Origin: Leisingera aquimarina DSM 24565
GTDB lineage: Bacteria; Pseudomonadota; Alphaproteobacteria; Rhodobacterales; Rhodobacteraceae
Direction of reading: 5' to 3'
DNA length: 64,000 bases
NCBI RefSeq assembly: GCF_000473165.1
Contig: NZ_AXBE01000013.1
Location: 1-64,000, forward strand
Of this stretch, positions 51,993-60,758 are shown piece after piece (position 1 is the first letter of the stretch; each line of letters opens with the position of its first letter). The notes under the pieces were generated by a model that was given only the letters and a program-made list of their open reading frames with translations, had not been told where the DNA came from and did no database searches. Both the position numbers and the translations under genes were made by a program.

Positions 51993-54209
51993 GTGACCCC
52001 GATCAAGACACTTGTGTGCAGAGCCGCGCCGGCTGCGCTGCTGTGCCTGGCGGCCGGGCCGGGTTTGGCCCTGGGGCCGGAGATCACCCGGGCAGGCCAT
52101 GGCGCTGCCCCCGGAACCGAGGATGCCGCACCGCGGCTGAAGCCGCTGCCGCCGCCGAGTCTCAACTTTTACGGCTCGCCTGGGATCATCGACACCCCCA
52201 GTTCCGAGATGCTGCCCGACGGCCAGTATGCGGTCACCTATTCCTGGTTCGGCGGCACCTCGCGCTACAACATCACCGTGCAGGCGCTGCCCTGGCTCAG
52301 CGCCTCGTTCCGCTACAACGGCATCCAGGATCTGGGGCTGTTTGGCTTTGACACCTATTATGACCGCGGCTTTGACGTGCGCGCCCGGCTTTGGCGCGAG
52401 CGCGGCTGGCTGCCGGAAGTCACCATGGGGCTGCAGGATTTTGCCGGCACCGGGGTCTATGCGGCAGAATATTTCGTTGCCACCAAACGGTTTGAGGGCG
52501 CGGCCCTGGGCTGGGGCAAGACGCCGGGGCGGTTGAAGCTTTCGGCGGGCCTGGGCTGGGGACGGCTGGGCAGCAGCGGCGCCATTGGCAATATCGGCGG
52601 CGTGCGCCCGACCTTCGTGGGCGGCAGCACCGGCGGTGAGCTGGCCACCGACCAGTGGTTCCGCGGCGATTTCGCGCCCTTTGGCGGCTTTGAATGGCAG
52701 CCGGATGAACGCTGGAGCCTGAAGGCGGAATATTCCACCGACGCCTATGTGACCGAGACCCAAGTCTCAAACGTGTTTGAGCGCAAATCCTCGGTCAACT
52801 ACGGGGTGGAATACCAGTATTCCGACCGGCTGCGGCTGGGCGCCTATTACCTTTACGGCTCGGAAATCGGCTTTAATGCGCAGATCCAGCTGAACCCGAA
52901 CAACCCGCCGACCCCGATGGCGGTGCCCGCGCCGCACCCCATTATCCCGCGCACGCAATGGGCCACTGAAGCCAGCCACTGGGACCAGGGCTGGGTGGCC
53001 AGCGAAACCAAGAAGCGGCAGTTCCGGGATCTGGCCGCCGAGACGCTGAAGGCGGACGGGCTGGTGCTGGAGGCGATCACCCTCACCGGCACCACAGCCG
53101 AGCTGCGCTACCGCAACCCGCGCTACCGGTCGGCGGCGCAGGCCGCAGGCCGGGCTGCCCGGGCGCTGGCCCAGGCGCTGCCGCCCTCGGTCGAGACCTT
53201 CCGCCTGGTGCCGGTGCGCCGCGGCCTTGGCCTGGCGGTGCTGGAGGTGCGGCGCTCGGATCTGGAGGCGCTGGAATTCGATGCGGATGCATCCGACGCG
53301 CTGAGTGCTGCCGCCGGTGTCCGCGATGCCGGGCCGCTGCCGGACGACGCGATTTTCTCGGGCGAGCTGTATCCCGCCTTTGCCACCTCGGTCAGCCCCT
53401 TTACAAAACCTGCCTATTTCGACCCCGCGCAGCCGTTCCGGCTGGATGCCGGGCTTGATTTCGCCGCCTCTTATGCACCGGCGCCGGGCTGGCGCATTGC
53501 CGGCACCATCCGCCAGCGGCTGGCGGGCAATGTGAAGAACGGCCGCGCTTCCAATTCGGTGCTGCCGCATGTGCGCACCGACCAGCGCGAATATGCCCAG
53601 TTCGGCACCACCCTGGAAAACCTCTATGCCAGCCGCCTGTGGAAGCCGGGCCGCAACCTTTATGCCCGCGCCACCGCGGGCCTGTTCGAGAGCATGTACG
53701 GCGGTGTCTCGGGCGAGCTGCTGTGGAAGCCGGTCAACAGCCGCATCGGCCTGGGGGTGGAAGGCAATTACGTGGTGCAGCGCGATTTCGATCAGCGCTT
53801 CGGCTTCCGCGACTACCGCATCTTCACCGGCCATGCCTCGGCCTATGCCGAGCTGGGCAAGGGCTATCTGATGCAGGTCGATGCGGGCCGCTATCTGGCG
53901 GGCGATTACGGCGGCACCTTCAGCCTCAACCGCGAGTTCAACAACGGCTTCCTGATCGGCGCCTTCTTTACGCTGACCAATGTCTCGTCCGAGGATTTCG
54001 GCGAAGGCTCCTTTGACAAGGGCTTCCGTTTCCGCATCCCCGTCGACTGGCTTTTGGGCAAGCCGTCGCGGTCGGGCTTTGGCCTGACCATCCGCCCGAC
54101 CCAGCGCGACGGCGGCCAGCGGGTGGCGGTGCCGGACCGGCTGTACGGGTCGGTGCGCGAGGCCCACCGCAAGAGCCTGGAAGAACAGCGCGCGAGGTTC
54201 TGGGAATGA
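51993..54209 (+). CDS. yjbH: YjbH-family exopolysaccharide outer-membrane protein
   Basis: The protein is 738 residues from a GTG at 51993. It has a signal peptide (LVCRAAPAALLCLAAGPGLA). The N-terminal half begins PPPSLNFYGSPGIIDTPSSE and has SWFGGTSRYNITVQALPWLS and ASFRYNGIQDLGLFGFDTYY, diagnostic of YjbH/GfcD proteins. The whole chain alternates aromatic beta-strands, consistent with two outer-membrane barrels. In E. coli the family works with YjbE, YjbF and YjbG in exopolysaccharide secretion. Its stop overlaps the yjbF-like gene by 4 bp. No YjbG (GfcC) gene is seen. Confidence 0.88.
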   Translation: MTPIKTLVCRAAPAALLCLAAGPGLALGPEITRAGHGAAPGTEDAAPRLKPLPPPSLNFYGSPGIIDTPSSEMLPDGQYAVTYSWFGGTSRYNITVQALPWLSASFRYNGIQDLGLFGFDTYYDRGFDVRARLWRERGWLPEVTMGLQDFAGTGVYAAEYFVATKRFEGAALGWGKTPGRLKLSAGLGWGRLGSSGAIGNIGGVRPTFVGGSTGGELATDQWFRGDFAPFGGFEWQPDERWSLKAEYSTDAYVTETQVSNVFERKSSVNYGVEYQYSDRLRLGAYYLYGSEIGFNAQIQLNPNNPPTPMAVPAPHPIIPRTQWATEASHWDQGWVASETKKRQFRDLAAETLKADGLVLEAITLTGTTAELRYRNPRYRSAAQAAGRAARALAQALPPSVETFRLVPVRRGLGLAVLEVRRSDLEALEFDADASDALSAAAGVRDAGPLPDDAIFSGELYPAFATSVSPFTKPAYFDPAQPFRLDAGLDFAASYAPAPGWRIAGTIRQRLAGNVKNGRASNSVLPHVRTDQREYAQFGTTLENLYASRLWKPGRNLYARATAGLFESMYGGVSGELLWKPVNSRIGLGVEGNYVVQRDFDQRFGFRDYRIFTGHASAYAELGKGYLMQVDAGRYLAGDYGGTFSLNREFNNGFLIGAFFTLTNVSSEDFGEGSFDKGFRFRIPVDWLLGKPSRSGFGLTIRPTQRDGGQRVAVPDRLYGSVREAHRKSLEEQRARFWE

Positions 54210-54892
54210 GCATGATCAGAAAAACTGCCGCCCTGGCCGGGCTGGCGCTGGTGCTGGGGGCTTGCGCCAAAGGCCCCGAGAAAACCCCGGCGGAGCTGGA
54301 AGTGCTGAAAGCGGTGGGCGAGCAGTTCACCCGGCGCCGCAACATGCCGCCGCCGGTGCAGCTGACCCGGGCGCTCCTGGACAAGCAGAGCCAGGCCTAT
54401 ATCGAGGTCACCATCGAAAACCGCGATGCCAAGGCCTATCTGACCCGTGCGCTGACGCGCCGCGACAGCAGCCCCGGCACGATCGAGGTCTGGCGCACCC
54501 AGGACAATGTCTCGCTGGCCTTGCGCAGCGGCATGGTGATTGCCACCCGCGGCCTTGGCGGCGGGCTGTTGTCGGCGCAGGTGCCGGCTGCCGACGGCGC
54601 GGCAGGCCCGGCGCGCGGCGGCGCGCGGCGCTATACGGTGCGCGCCAAGGGCAACGGCCAGGCGCGCCTCAGCATGGCCTGCAGCCTGCAGGATCTGGGC
54701 TCCGAGCCGGTGGAGATTGTCGAAGTGACCCATCCCGCCCGCCACCTGCAGGAGCGCTGCGAGGGCGCCGGCGGCGTGGTGGTCAATGATTACTGGATTG
54801 ATTCCCGTCCGGGCCGCAATCAGGTCTGGCAATCGCGGCAGTGGGCCGGACCGGAGACCGGATATGTGCGGATCCGCCAGCTGCGGCTGTGA
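54206..54892 (+). CDS. yjbF: YjbF/GfcB-family lipoprotein
   Basis: This 228-residue lipoprotein starts MSMIRKTAALAGLALVLGAC, with the lipobox ending at Cys20. The mature part has YIEVTIENRDAKAYLTRALT, IEVWRTQDNVSLALRSGMVI and ATRGLGGGLLSAQVPAAD, the characteristic YjbF/GfcB core. Near the C-terminus VNDYWIDSRPGRNQVWQSRQ, also conserved in the family, is present. It is translationally coupled to yjbH and 174 bp upstream of the yjbE-like gene, so this is a Yjb-type exopolysaccharide operon. Confidence 0.88.
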   Translation: MSMIRKTAALAGLALVLGACAKGPEKTPAELEVLKAVGEQFTRRRNMPPPVQLTRALLDKQSQAYIEVTIENRDAKAYLTRALTRRDSSPGTIEVWRTQDNVSLALRSGMVIATRGLGGGLLSAQVPAADGAAGPARGGARRYTVRAKGNGQARLSMACSLQDLGSEPVEIVEVTHPARHLQERCEGAGGVVVNDYWIDSRPGRNQVWQSRQWAGPETGYVRIRQLRL

Positions 54893-54965
54893 CCGGCGCG
54901 CGGATTCCGCCGGTTTCCCGCGGCTTTGCGGCAACGGGCAGAAAAAATCCGCGGAACAAACCGGA

Positions 54966-55000
54966 TTTCAACAGATTTGCGGCTATTCCATACGTTGAAA
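54966..55000. promoter_or_regulatory. Inverted repeat upstream of the yjbE-like gene
   Basis: TTTCAAC (54966-54972) and GTTGAAA (54994-55000) are separated by 21 bp, 67 bp before the ATG. The geometry suits a dimeric regulator site in the promoter of the small gene. Confidence 0.3.
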
Positions 55001-55066
55001 AGAAAAACCGCCTCCCATAAGGTCGCCTCAACACATGTTTCCACAGTTCTCCAGAGGAGTTTGAAA

Positions 55067-55291
55067 ATGAAAACCGTTCTTACCGCCCTGACCCTGGCCG
55101 CCCTGGCTTCCGCAACCGCCGTTTCGGCCCAGACCGCTCCCGCCCCCACCGGCACCGAAGGCGGCATCGCCGGCACCGGTCTGAGCGCTGGCGCCGCAGC
55201 GGGTGCCGTGGCTGGTCTGGCCGTGCTGGGCGTGGTTGCCAATGACGACGACGAAGTCGGCACCACCACCACCACCACCACCACCAACTGA
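55067..55291 (+). CDS. yjbE: YjbE/GfcA-like small exported Thr-tailed protein
   Basis: This 74-residue protein starts MKTVLTALTLAALASATAVS, with a signal peptide cleaved after AQ, and a strong AGAGGAG ribosome-binding site. The mature part is Gly/Ala-rich (TGLSAGAAAGAVAGLAVLGV), then DDDEVG and a run of eight Thr before the last Asn. E. coli YjbE and GfcA have the same size, Ala/Gly-rich middle and poly-Thr tail. Poor sequence complexity makes the family call moderate, but the position after yjbH-yjbF supports it. A strong terminator follows. Confidence 0.75.
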   Translation: MKTVLTALTLAALASATAVSAQTAPAPTGTEGGIAGTGLSAGAAAGAVAGLAVLGVVANDDDEVGTTTTTTTTN

Positions 55292-55331
55292 TTTTGACTG
55301 CGCCGCTGGCGCAGGCATGAATTCACGGAAA

Positions 55332-55357
55332 CGGGCCTCTTTCGGGGCCCGCTTTTT
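55332..55357 (+). terminator. Rho-independent terminator after yjbE
   Basis: CGGGCCTC pairs with GGGGCCCG (one G-T wobble) around a TTTC loop, followed by CTTTTT. It lies 40 bp after the stop. Confidence 0.85.
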
Positions 55358-55469
55358 GTGTTTGCTTCAGAGTATGGAAAAACCCGAGCCCTCCCGCCGT
55401 ATTCAGCGTGTTTATAGCCCAGGTTCTATCTGCAGAAGCTGGAAGGTTTTCCGGGCCTCGGCTAAGAGC

Positions 55470-58400
55470 CTATACCAGCAGAACATCCGGATCCTGAACA
55501 AACAGAGCCAGAGAGCTGTCCGACGTGATTTCATAAGTCGCGCCGCTGACCAATGCTCCCTTGAGCAATCCGGCATCCGCGCCATCCACTTCGATGTCAG
55601 AGCCGTTGATGGTGATGACGACACCCGATCCATCGGTTTGGTCTGTCACGGTTGCAGCACCAAGCGACTGTTCAAAGACCAGCCGGTCGTTCCCTGTTTC
55701 GCCAAAATCAAGAATAACATCTGCAGAGCTTGCGTTCAGAGCAAAGTCAGATTTAAAAACAAAGCTGTCGTCGCCTTCTCCACCAGTCAAGATGTCGGCT
55801 CCCGCTCCTCCAGACAGCCGGTCCGCGCCGGCGCCCCCTGACAGGGTATCGTTTCCGTCCAGACCGCGGACAATGTCGTTGCCGCCGCCGCCATCCAGAA
55901 GATTTCCCTGCGCGTCACCGGTGATCAGGTCTCCCGCATCACCCCCAATGACATTGATTGCGTCAAGGGAAATCCCCGATCCATCAATCGTTCCGGCGGA
56001 AAAACCGATTTCGGTTTCCAGGAAACTGGCTGCTGCTTGCGCGTAGAGTGCATCGCCGGCATCCGTGAAATGCACCTGATCCGGCAGAAGTTCGTTCTCT
56101 GTAAGCGGCGGCTCAAACAGATGAAGCGTTGCATGCGCCGCCGAAGCTGACGTCACAATTTGCCGGATGCCAGGAACAAATGTGCCGTTGCCTGTGTCGC
56201 CGGCCACCATTTCGCCATTGACGGTGCTGTAGCCTTCATTCGCGGCCGCAACCAGGTCTGCAAAAGCCGGTTTCACCGGAACCAGAGAGATAACAAGATG
56301 ACGGTCCTGCGCTCCGTCCAGAGCATAGAACTGATCGATCAACGACTGTATTCCGTTGATAACCTGATCGACTTTCGTCGGCCCGTTCAGATCATTCGTG
56401 CCCATCATAAACCAGGTGATCTCCGGGTCTATTTCGTCGACGGCCAGCGAAAAATTCATCGGGTCGCTGGGATCGTCTGTCAGCGCTTCCGCCAAAGAAT
56501 GACCCGGAAGACCAGAATGATCCCTGTCGAGCATACCCGCAGGGCCACTGTTGAAGCGGCCAACATAGTCTATCCAGACATTATTTGCGGCCAGGCTTTC
56601 AAACAGATCGTCGCGGAAGCCGCCTTCGATACCGGGGTTCCCGAATTTGTAACCCTGGGTCAGCGAGTCGCCAAAGGCCATGACAGTAGCGGAATAGGCG
56701 TAAGCCCCTTGCGACAAGTCGACGGCCAGCGCCCGGCTTTCTCCGGAGAAATCGCGCTGGCCTACTGAAAGGAATACGGTTGCGGTATCGGTGCTTTTTC
56801 CGTCACTGATCGTGTATTCGAAACTGTCAGCTCCAACATATCCGGCATTTGGCGTATAGACGATTTCGCCATTCACAACCGCCACTGATCCAGTGTTCGG
56901 CTGGGTGGCAATTCCGCTAACCTCGAGTGTTGTCAGATAATCGGCATCCGGATCAACATCGTTGTTCAAAACATCAATTGTCCAGGACCCGGAGCTTTCG
57001 ACACTGATATAGTCGTCGTTTGCGACAGGCGGCGGGTCCATAGTGATCAGCCGTCCGTTGGCCTCCATCTCGGCCTCGTCGCCGATCAGGTTGGAGACGT
57101 TCTTGAGCAGCGCGACGGGCACGAAGCCGCTGGCGCCGTCCGGGTTGATCTCCAGCAGCGTGTCCGGGCCGGCGGCGGTGAAGCGCACGAAATCAGTAAG
57201 CGTATCGACCCCGGCCGTGTAGCCTACCAGCGCATCGCCGACATCAAGGAAATTCCACCAGGCGTAATCCTCGACCGTGTCGACGGCGCCGTCGACGACC
57301 GAGAATTTGAAGGTGTCATTGCCCTTGCCGCCGGTCAGCGTATCGGCGCCGGCGCCGCCATCCAGCAGGTCGTTGTTCTTGCCGCCGTCCAGCACATCAT
57401 TGCCGGAGCCGCCATAGAGGCTGTCGCCGCTGTCATTGCCGTTCAGCACGTCATTGCCGGTATTGCCGTAGAGCCGGTCGCCGCCGTCGCCGCCATGCAG
57501 CGTGTCATTGCCGGCAAGACCGTCGAAAATATCCGCCCCGCCGCTGATCAGCGCCAGATTGTCGTCATCCCCATCCGTCAGCAAAACCGCCGCAGGGTCG
57601 ATCGGGTCGTAGAGCGAACCCACCGTCACCGTCACCGTCGCCGTCCGGCTCTCGCTGCCGTCGCTGACCGCATAGCTGAAGCTGTCGGTGCCGATATAGC
57701 CAGGATCGGGGGTATAGAGGATTTCTCCGTTCACCAGCGCGGCCGAGCCGTTGGCCGGCACCGATCCCGAGACGTCGAGGCTCAGCGCGTCGCCATCGGC
57801 GTCGCTGTCATTGGCCAGCACATCGATCGAGACCGCAACGTCAGGGTCGGTGGCGGCGGCGTCATCCTGGGCCACCGGCGCGTCATTGACCGGCTGCACC
57901 GTCACCGAGACCGTGCCCGCGCTGCTTTCCTTGCCGTCGCTGAGGGTGTAGCCGAAACTGTCGGCCCCGTTGAAATCCGCATCCGGTGTATAGGTTGCGA
58001 TCCCGCCCGACAGGGTCACCGAGCCGTGCTCGGTCTCGGTCACGCCCGCGGTTGCGGCATCGTCGAAGGCGCTGGTCAGGGCGGTCACCGTCAGCGGATC
58101 GCCGTTGGCGTCGCTGTCATTGGCCAGCAGGCCGATGGCCACCGCCTGGTCTTCGGGGGTTGCGGCGGCATCGGGCGCGGCCACCGGCGCGGCGTTGGTC
58201 TCATAGACTGTTACCGTCACGGTGGCGGCGGCGCTCTGGCTGCCGTCGGTGGCCGCATAGGTGAAGCTGTCCGCGCCAACAAAACCGGGATCGGGCGTAT
58301 AGGTGATCTGCCCGTTGGAGACTGCCACCTGGCCATTGGCGGGGGCCGCGCCCGAGATGTCGATGCTCAGCGCATCGCCATCGGCGTCGCTGTCATTGGC

Positions 58401-60242
58401 CAGCACGTCGATCTGGATCGGGCCGTCCTGCTCGCCGCTGGCGGCATCGTCCTGCGCCGCCGGCGCGTCGGCCACCGGTGCCACCGTCACAGCGACCGTG
58501 GCCACCGCCGTGCCGCCCTGTCCGTCCGACACCGTGTAGCTGAAACTGTCGCTGCCATTGGCATCCGCATCCGGCGTATAGATCAGCTGGCCGGCATCGA
58601 TCACCACCGTGCCGAACTGGCCCTGGCCCGCGGCCTGGAGCGACAGCACGCCGCCATCGCTATCGCTGTCATTGGCCAGCACGTCGATGGTGACGCTCTG
58701 GTCCTCGTCCACGCTGGCCGCATCGTCCGCCGCCTCCGGCGCCGCATTGGCGCTGGCCGTCAGCAGCCGTCCGTTGGCCTCCATCTCGGCCTCGTCGCCG
58801 ATCAGGTTGGAGACGTTCTTGAGCAGCGCGACGGGCACGAAGCCGCTGGCGCCGTCCGGGTTGATCTCCAGCAGCGTGTCCGGGCCGGCGGCGGTGAAGC
58901 GCACGAAATCAGTAAGCGTATCGACCCCGGCCGTGTAGCCTACCAGCGCATCGCCGACATCAAGGAAATTCCACCAGGCGTAATCCTCGACCGTGTCGAC
59001 GGCGCCGTCGACGACCGAGAATTTGAAGGTGTCATTGCCCTTGCCGCCGGTCAGCGTATCGGCGCCGGCGCCGCCATCCAGCAGGTCGTTGTTCTTGCCG
59101 CCGTCCAGCACATCATTGCCGGAGCCGCCATAGAGGCTGTCGCCGCTGTCATTGCCGTTCAGCACGTCATTGCCGGTATTGCCGTAGAGCCGGTCGCCGC
59201 CGTCGCCGCCATGCAGCGTGTCATTGCCGGCAAGACCGTCGAAAATATCCGCCCCGCCGCTGATCAGCGCCAGATTGTCGTCATCCCCATCCGTCAGCAA
59301 AACCGCCGCAGGGTCGATCGGGTCCAGCCCGACTTGAACAGTCACCCAGGCAGAATTGGACACTTCGCCGTTACTATCGGTGACGGTGTATTCGAACCGT
59401 TCGATTCCTATGAAATTTCCGTCAAAAGGGGTGTATGTAAGCTCACCGGTTCCAGGGTCCTGCGACAAACTTCCGAAGGCAGGCGGCTGAGTGATTGCGA
59501 TATTGCCGGCATCAAGCGCCAAACCGTCGGGATCGCTGTCGTTTGCCAGCAAATCCAGGACGGCCGGTCCGCTTTCAGCCAAGACGATCCAATCGTTCTG
59601 TGCAACCGGCGCCGTGCGTGCAGTGAAACTGACGGACTCGTAGACCGCGGAAGTGGACGGTGCAAACGCGGGATCGCCCATCCAGCTTGGCGTGCCGTGC
59701 CAGATGCTCAGAAAAATCTGCGCGTCGGCGGTTGGAACCTCAAGGCCGGCCGGATCGGCCACCGAGTGCAAGAGGGTGCCATTTGCATACCACGCAATTG
59801 AGTCCGGCCCCCATTCGATTGTGTAGGTGTGCATTCCAGCAGAAGAGTCAAAACCCAGGTCAACGGCAACACCTGAGCTTTCACCGCCAAAGTGATATGT
59901 CACCAATGCTTGGGTCGGGTCACTGCTGAGAAACTCGAAATCAATCTCGGTTTGGGGTGAGTACAGAAAGAATGTCGAGTTGGCTCCGCCGCCATCCGCT
60001 GTTTGCATCGTAACGGTGTAGGTCCCGAAGCTGAAATCTTCGACCGAGCGTATTTCGCCGCCGCTGTATGTCTTCCCGCCCAGTGGCTGATCGTCCAGTG
60101 TGAGGGTGAGCTGACCGGCTGAGACGGCGATATTGGAAGGCGACCAGGCCGTATCGATCCATCCCCCCGGCAATGCATAATCTGATATCAACCAATCTTC
60201 GGCCGCCAGCGGGCCGTTAAATTCCTCTGAAAATGTCGACAT
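55470..60242 (-). CDS. Giant secreted GH16 / Ig-like / RTX / SGNH-hydrolase protein
   Basis: This 1590-residue protein has no signal peptide and ends in RTX repeats, so type I secretion is expected. Residues 1-210 are a GH16 domain; the catalytic motif is EIDFE at 99-103 (Glu99, Asp101, Glu103). An Ig-like domain (about 215-305) is followed by RTX block A (307-493), four cadherin/Ig-like domains of about 95 residues (494-878, each with a DVLANDSD-type motif), RTX block B (879-1065, identical to A) and another Ig-like domain. An SGNH hydrolase (about 1165-1385) has FGDSLTQGYKFGN, MMGTNDLNGP and DQVHFTDAGD. The last 200 residues are RTX plus secretion signal. It resembles rhizobial ExsH-type polysaccharide depolymerases with an added esterase. 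It is divergent from nothing close; upstream is a gap of about 500 bp. Confidence 0.9.
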   Translation of the reverse strand: MSTFSEEFNGPLAAEDWLISDYALPGGWIDTAWSPSNIAVSAGQLTLTLDDQPLGGKTYSGGEIRSVEDFSFGTYTVTMQTADGGGANSTFFLYSPQTEIDFEFLSSDPTQALVTYHFGGESSGVAVDLGFDSSAGMHTYTIEWGPDSIAWYANGTLLHSVADPAGLEVPTADAQIFLSIWHGTPSWMGDPAFAPSTSAVYESVSFTARTAPVAQNDWIVLAESGPAVLDLLANDSDPDGLALDAGNIAITQPPAFGSLSQDPGTGELTYTPFDGNFIGIERFEYTVTDSNGEVSNSAWVTVQVGLDPIDPAAVLLTDGDDDNLALISGGADIFDGLAGNDTLHGGDGGDRLYGNTGNDVLNGNDSGDSLYGGSGNDVLDGGKNNDLLDGGAGADTLTGGKGNDTFKFSVVDGAVDTVEDYAWWNFLDVGDALVGYTAGVDTLTDFVRFTAAGPDTLLEINPDGASGFVPVALLKNVSNLIGDEAEMEANGRLLTASANAAPEAADDAASVDEDQSVTIDVLANDSDSDGGVLSLQAAGQGQFGTVVIDAGQLIYTPDADANGSDSFSYTVSDGQGGTAVATVAVTVAPVADAPAAQDDAASGEQDGPIQIDVLANDSDADGDALSIDISGAAPANGQVAVSNGQITYTPDPGFVGADSFTYAATDGSQSAAATVTVTVYETNAAPVAAPDAAATPEDQAVAIGLLANDSDANGDPLTVTALTSAFDDAATAGVTETEHGSVTLSGGIATYTPDADFNGADSFGYTLSDGKESSAGTVSVTVQPVNDAPVAQDDAAATDPDVAVSIDVLANDSDADGDALSLDVSGSVPANGSAALVNGEILYTPDPGYIGTDSFSYAVSDGSESRTATVTVTVGSLYDPIDPAAVLLTDGDDDNLALISGGADIFDGLAGNDTLHGGDGGDRLYGNTGNDVLNGNDSGDSLYGGSGNDVLDGGKNNDLLDGGAGADTLTGGKGNDTFKFSVVDGAVDTVEDYAWWNFLDVGDALVGYTAGVDTLTDFVRFTAAGPDTLLEINPDGASGFVPVALLKNVSNLIGDEAEMEANGRLITMDPPPVANDDYISVESSGSWTIDVLNNDVDPDADYLTTLEVSGIATQPNTGSVAVVNGEIVYTPNAGYVGADSFEYTISDGKSTDTATVFLSVGQRDFSGESRALAVDLSQGAYAYSATVMAFGDSLTQGYKFGNPGIEGGFRDDLFESLAANNVWIDYVGRFNSGPAGMLDRDHSGLPGHSLAEALTDDPSDPMNFSLAVDEIDPEITWFMMGTNDLNGPTKVDQVINGIQSLIDQFYALDGAQDRHLVISLVPVKPAFADLVAAANEGYSTVNGEMVAGDTGNGTFVPGIRQIVTSASAAHATLHLFEPPLTENELLPDQVHFTDAGDALYAQAAASFLETEIGFSAGTIDGSGISLDAINVIGGDAGDLITGDAQGNLLDGGGGNDIVRGLDGNDTLSGGAGADRLSGGAGADILTGGEGDDSFVFKSDFALNASSADVILDFGETGNDRLVFEQSLGAATVTDQTDGSGVVITINGSDIEVDGADAGLLKGALVSGATYEITSDSSLALFVQDPDVLLV
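57048..57608. repeat. 561-bp direct repeat, copy B, inside the giant gene
   Basis: I found no base difference from 58764-59324 by eye. It encodes residues 879-1065: an RTX block plus the segment FKFSVVDGAVDTVEDYAWWN. Identity at synonymous sites points to recent duplication or gene conversion. Confidence 0.93.
58764..59324. repeat. 561-bp direct repeat, copy A, inside the giant gene
   Basis: This is the partner of 57048-57608 at an offset of 1716 bp (572 codons, so in frame). It encodes residues 307-493. The right end of this copy and the left end of copy B coincide with a drop in GC content. Confidence 0.93.
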
Positions 60243-60758
60243 TTACCCCAAACCCACCGTCAAAAAGTGGTGGCGTGCAACGTGTACTGAAACGAATTGG
60301 CGCAACCACAGAGAACAGAAACCATTTACCCTAAGCTTTTGTACAACTAAGCCCCCTGCAGTGCAAATCAACATGATGTCTGCTTAGGCCGTGTTATCTG
60401 ACGGGGGCCGCATCCCGGAGAAACGGGCCGATGGCCAAGGCGTATCCTTTTCCCTGGCCTCGCTGCGCAAAAGGATCCGGGATTAACCCGGTGAATCCAA
60501 TGCGGTAGCTGGCGGAAATGCCTGAGTACCCGCTTGCTCTGCGCCGAAAGGCCAACGCCCGAATCAGAGGCCGCTGGCCGTTGCAGTGACCGCATCACAG
60601 CGGCACTCGCCGGTGTATCCGGTTGCCATTCCTTGTCCCCTTCATAGCAAACATTGCGCGAAAGAGACCGGACCTGAACCGCGGCAAGACCAGTTGGGCT
60701 AAGATGTCATCGGAACCACTGCATTATTCAGGGCTGCATCTCGCATCATGCTTGCGCC
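60243..60758. other. Intergenic region with an IS-end-like sequence
   Basis: About 515 bp without a convincing gene. TTTTGTACAACTAAGCCCC at 60337-60355 resembles the terminal repeats of IS5/IS6-type elements (GGCTTTGTTGCACAAA type), but no transposase or second end was found. The promoter of the giant gene must lie at the left side. Confidence 0.35.

Noticed and set aside
57495-59801. 768-residue plus-strand frame opposite the giant gene
   Set aside because: Shadow of the RTX and Ig-like repeats. Its apparent internal duplication is the 561-bp repeat.
60368-60598. 76-residue minus-strand frame in the gap before the giant gene
   Set aside because: No start context or family match. Another frame of the same stretch also looks partly protein-like, so neither is convincing.
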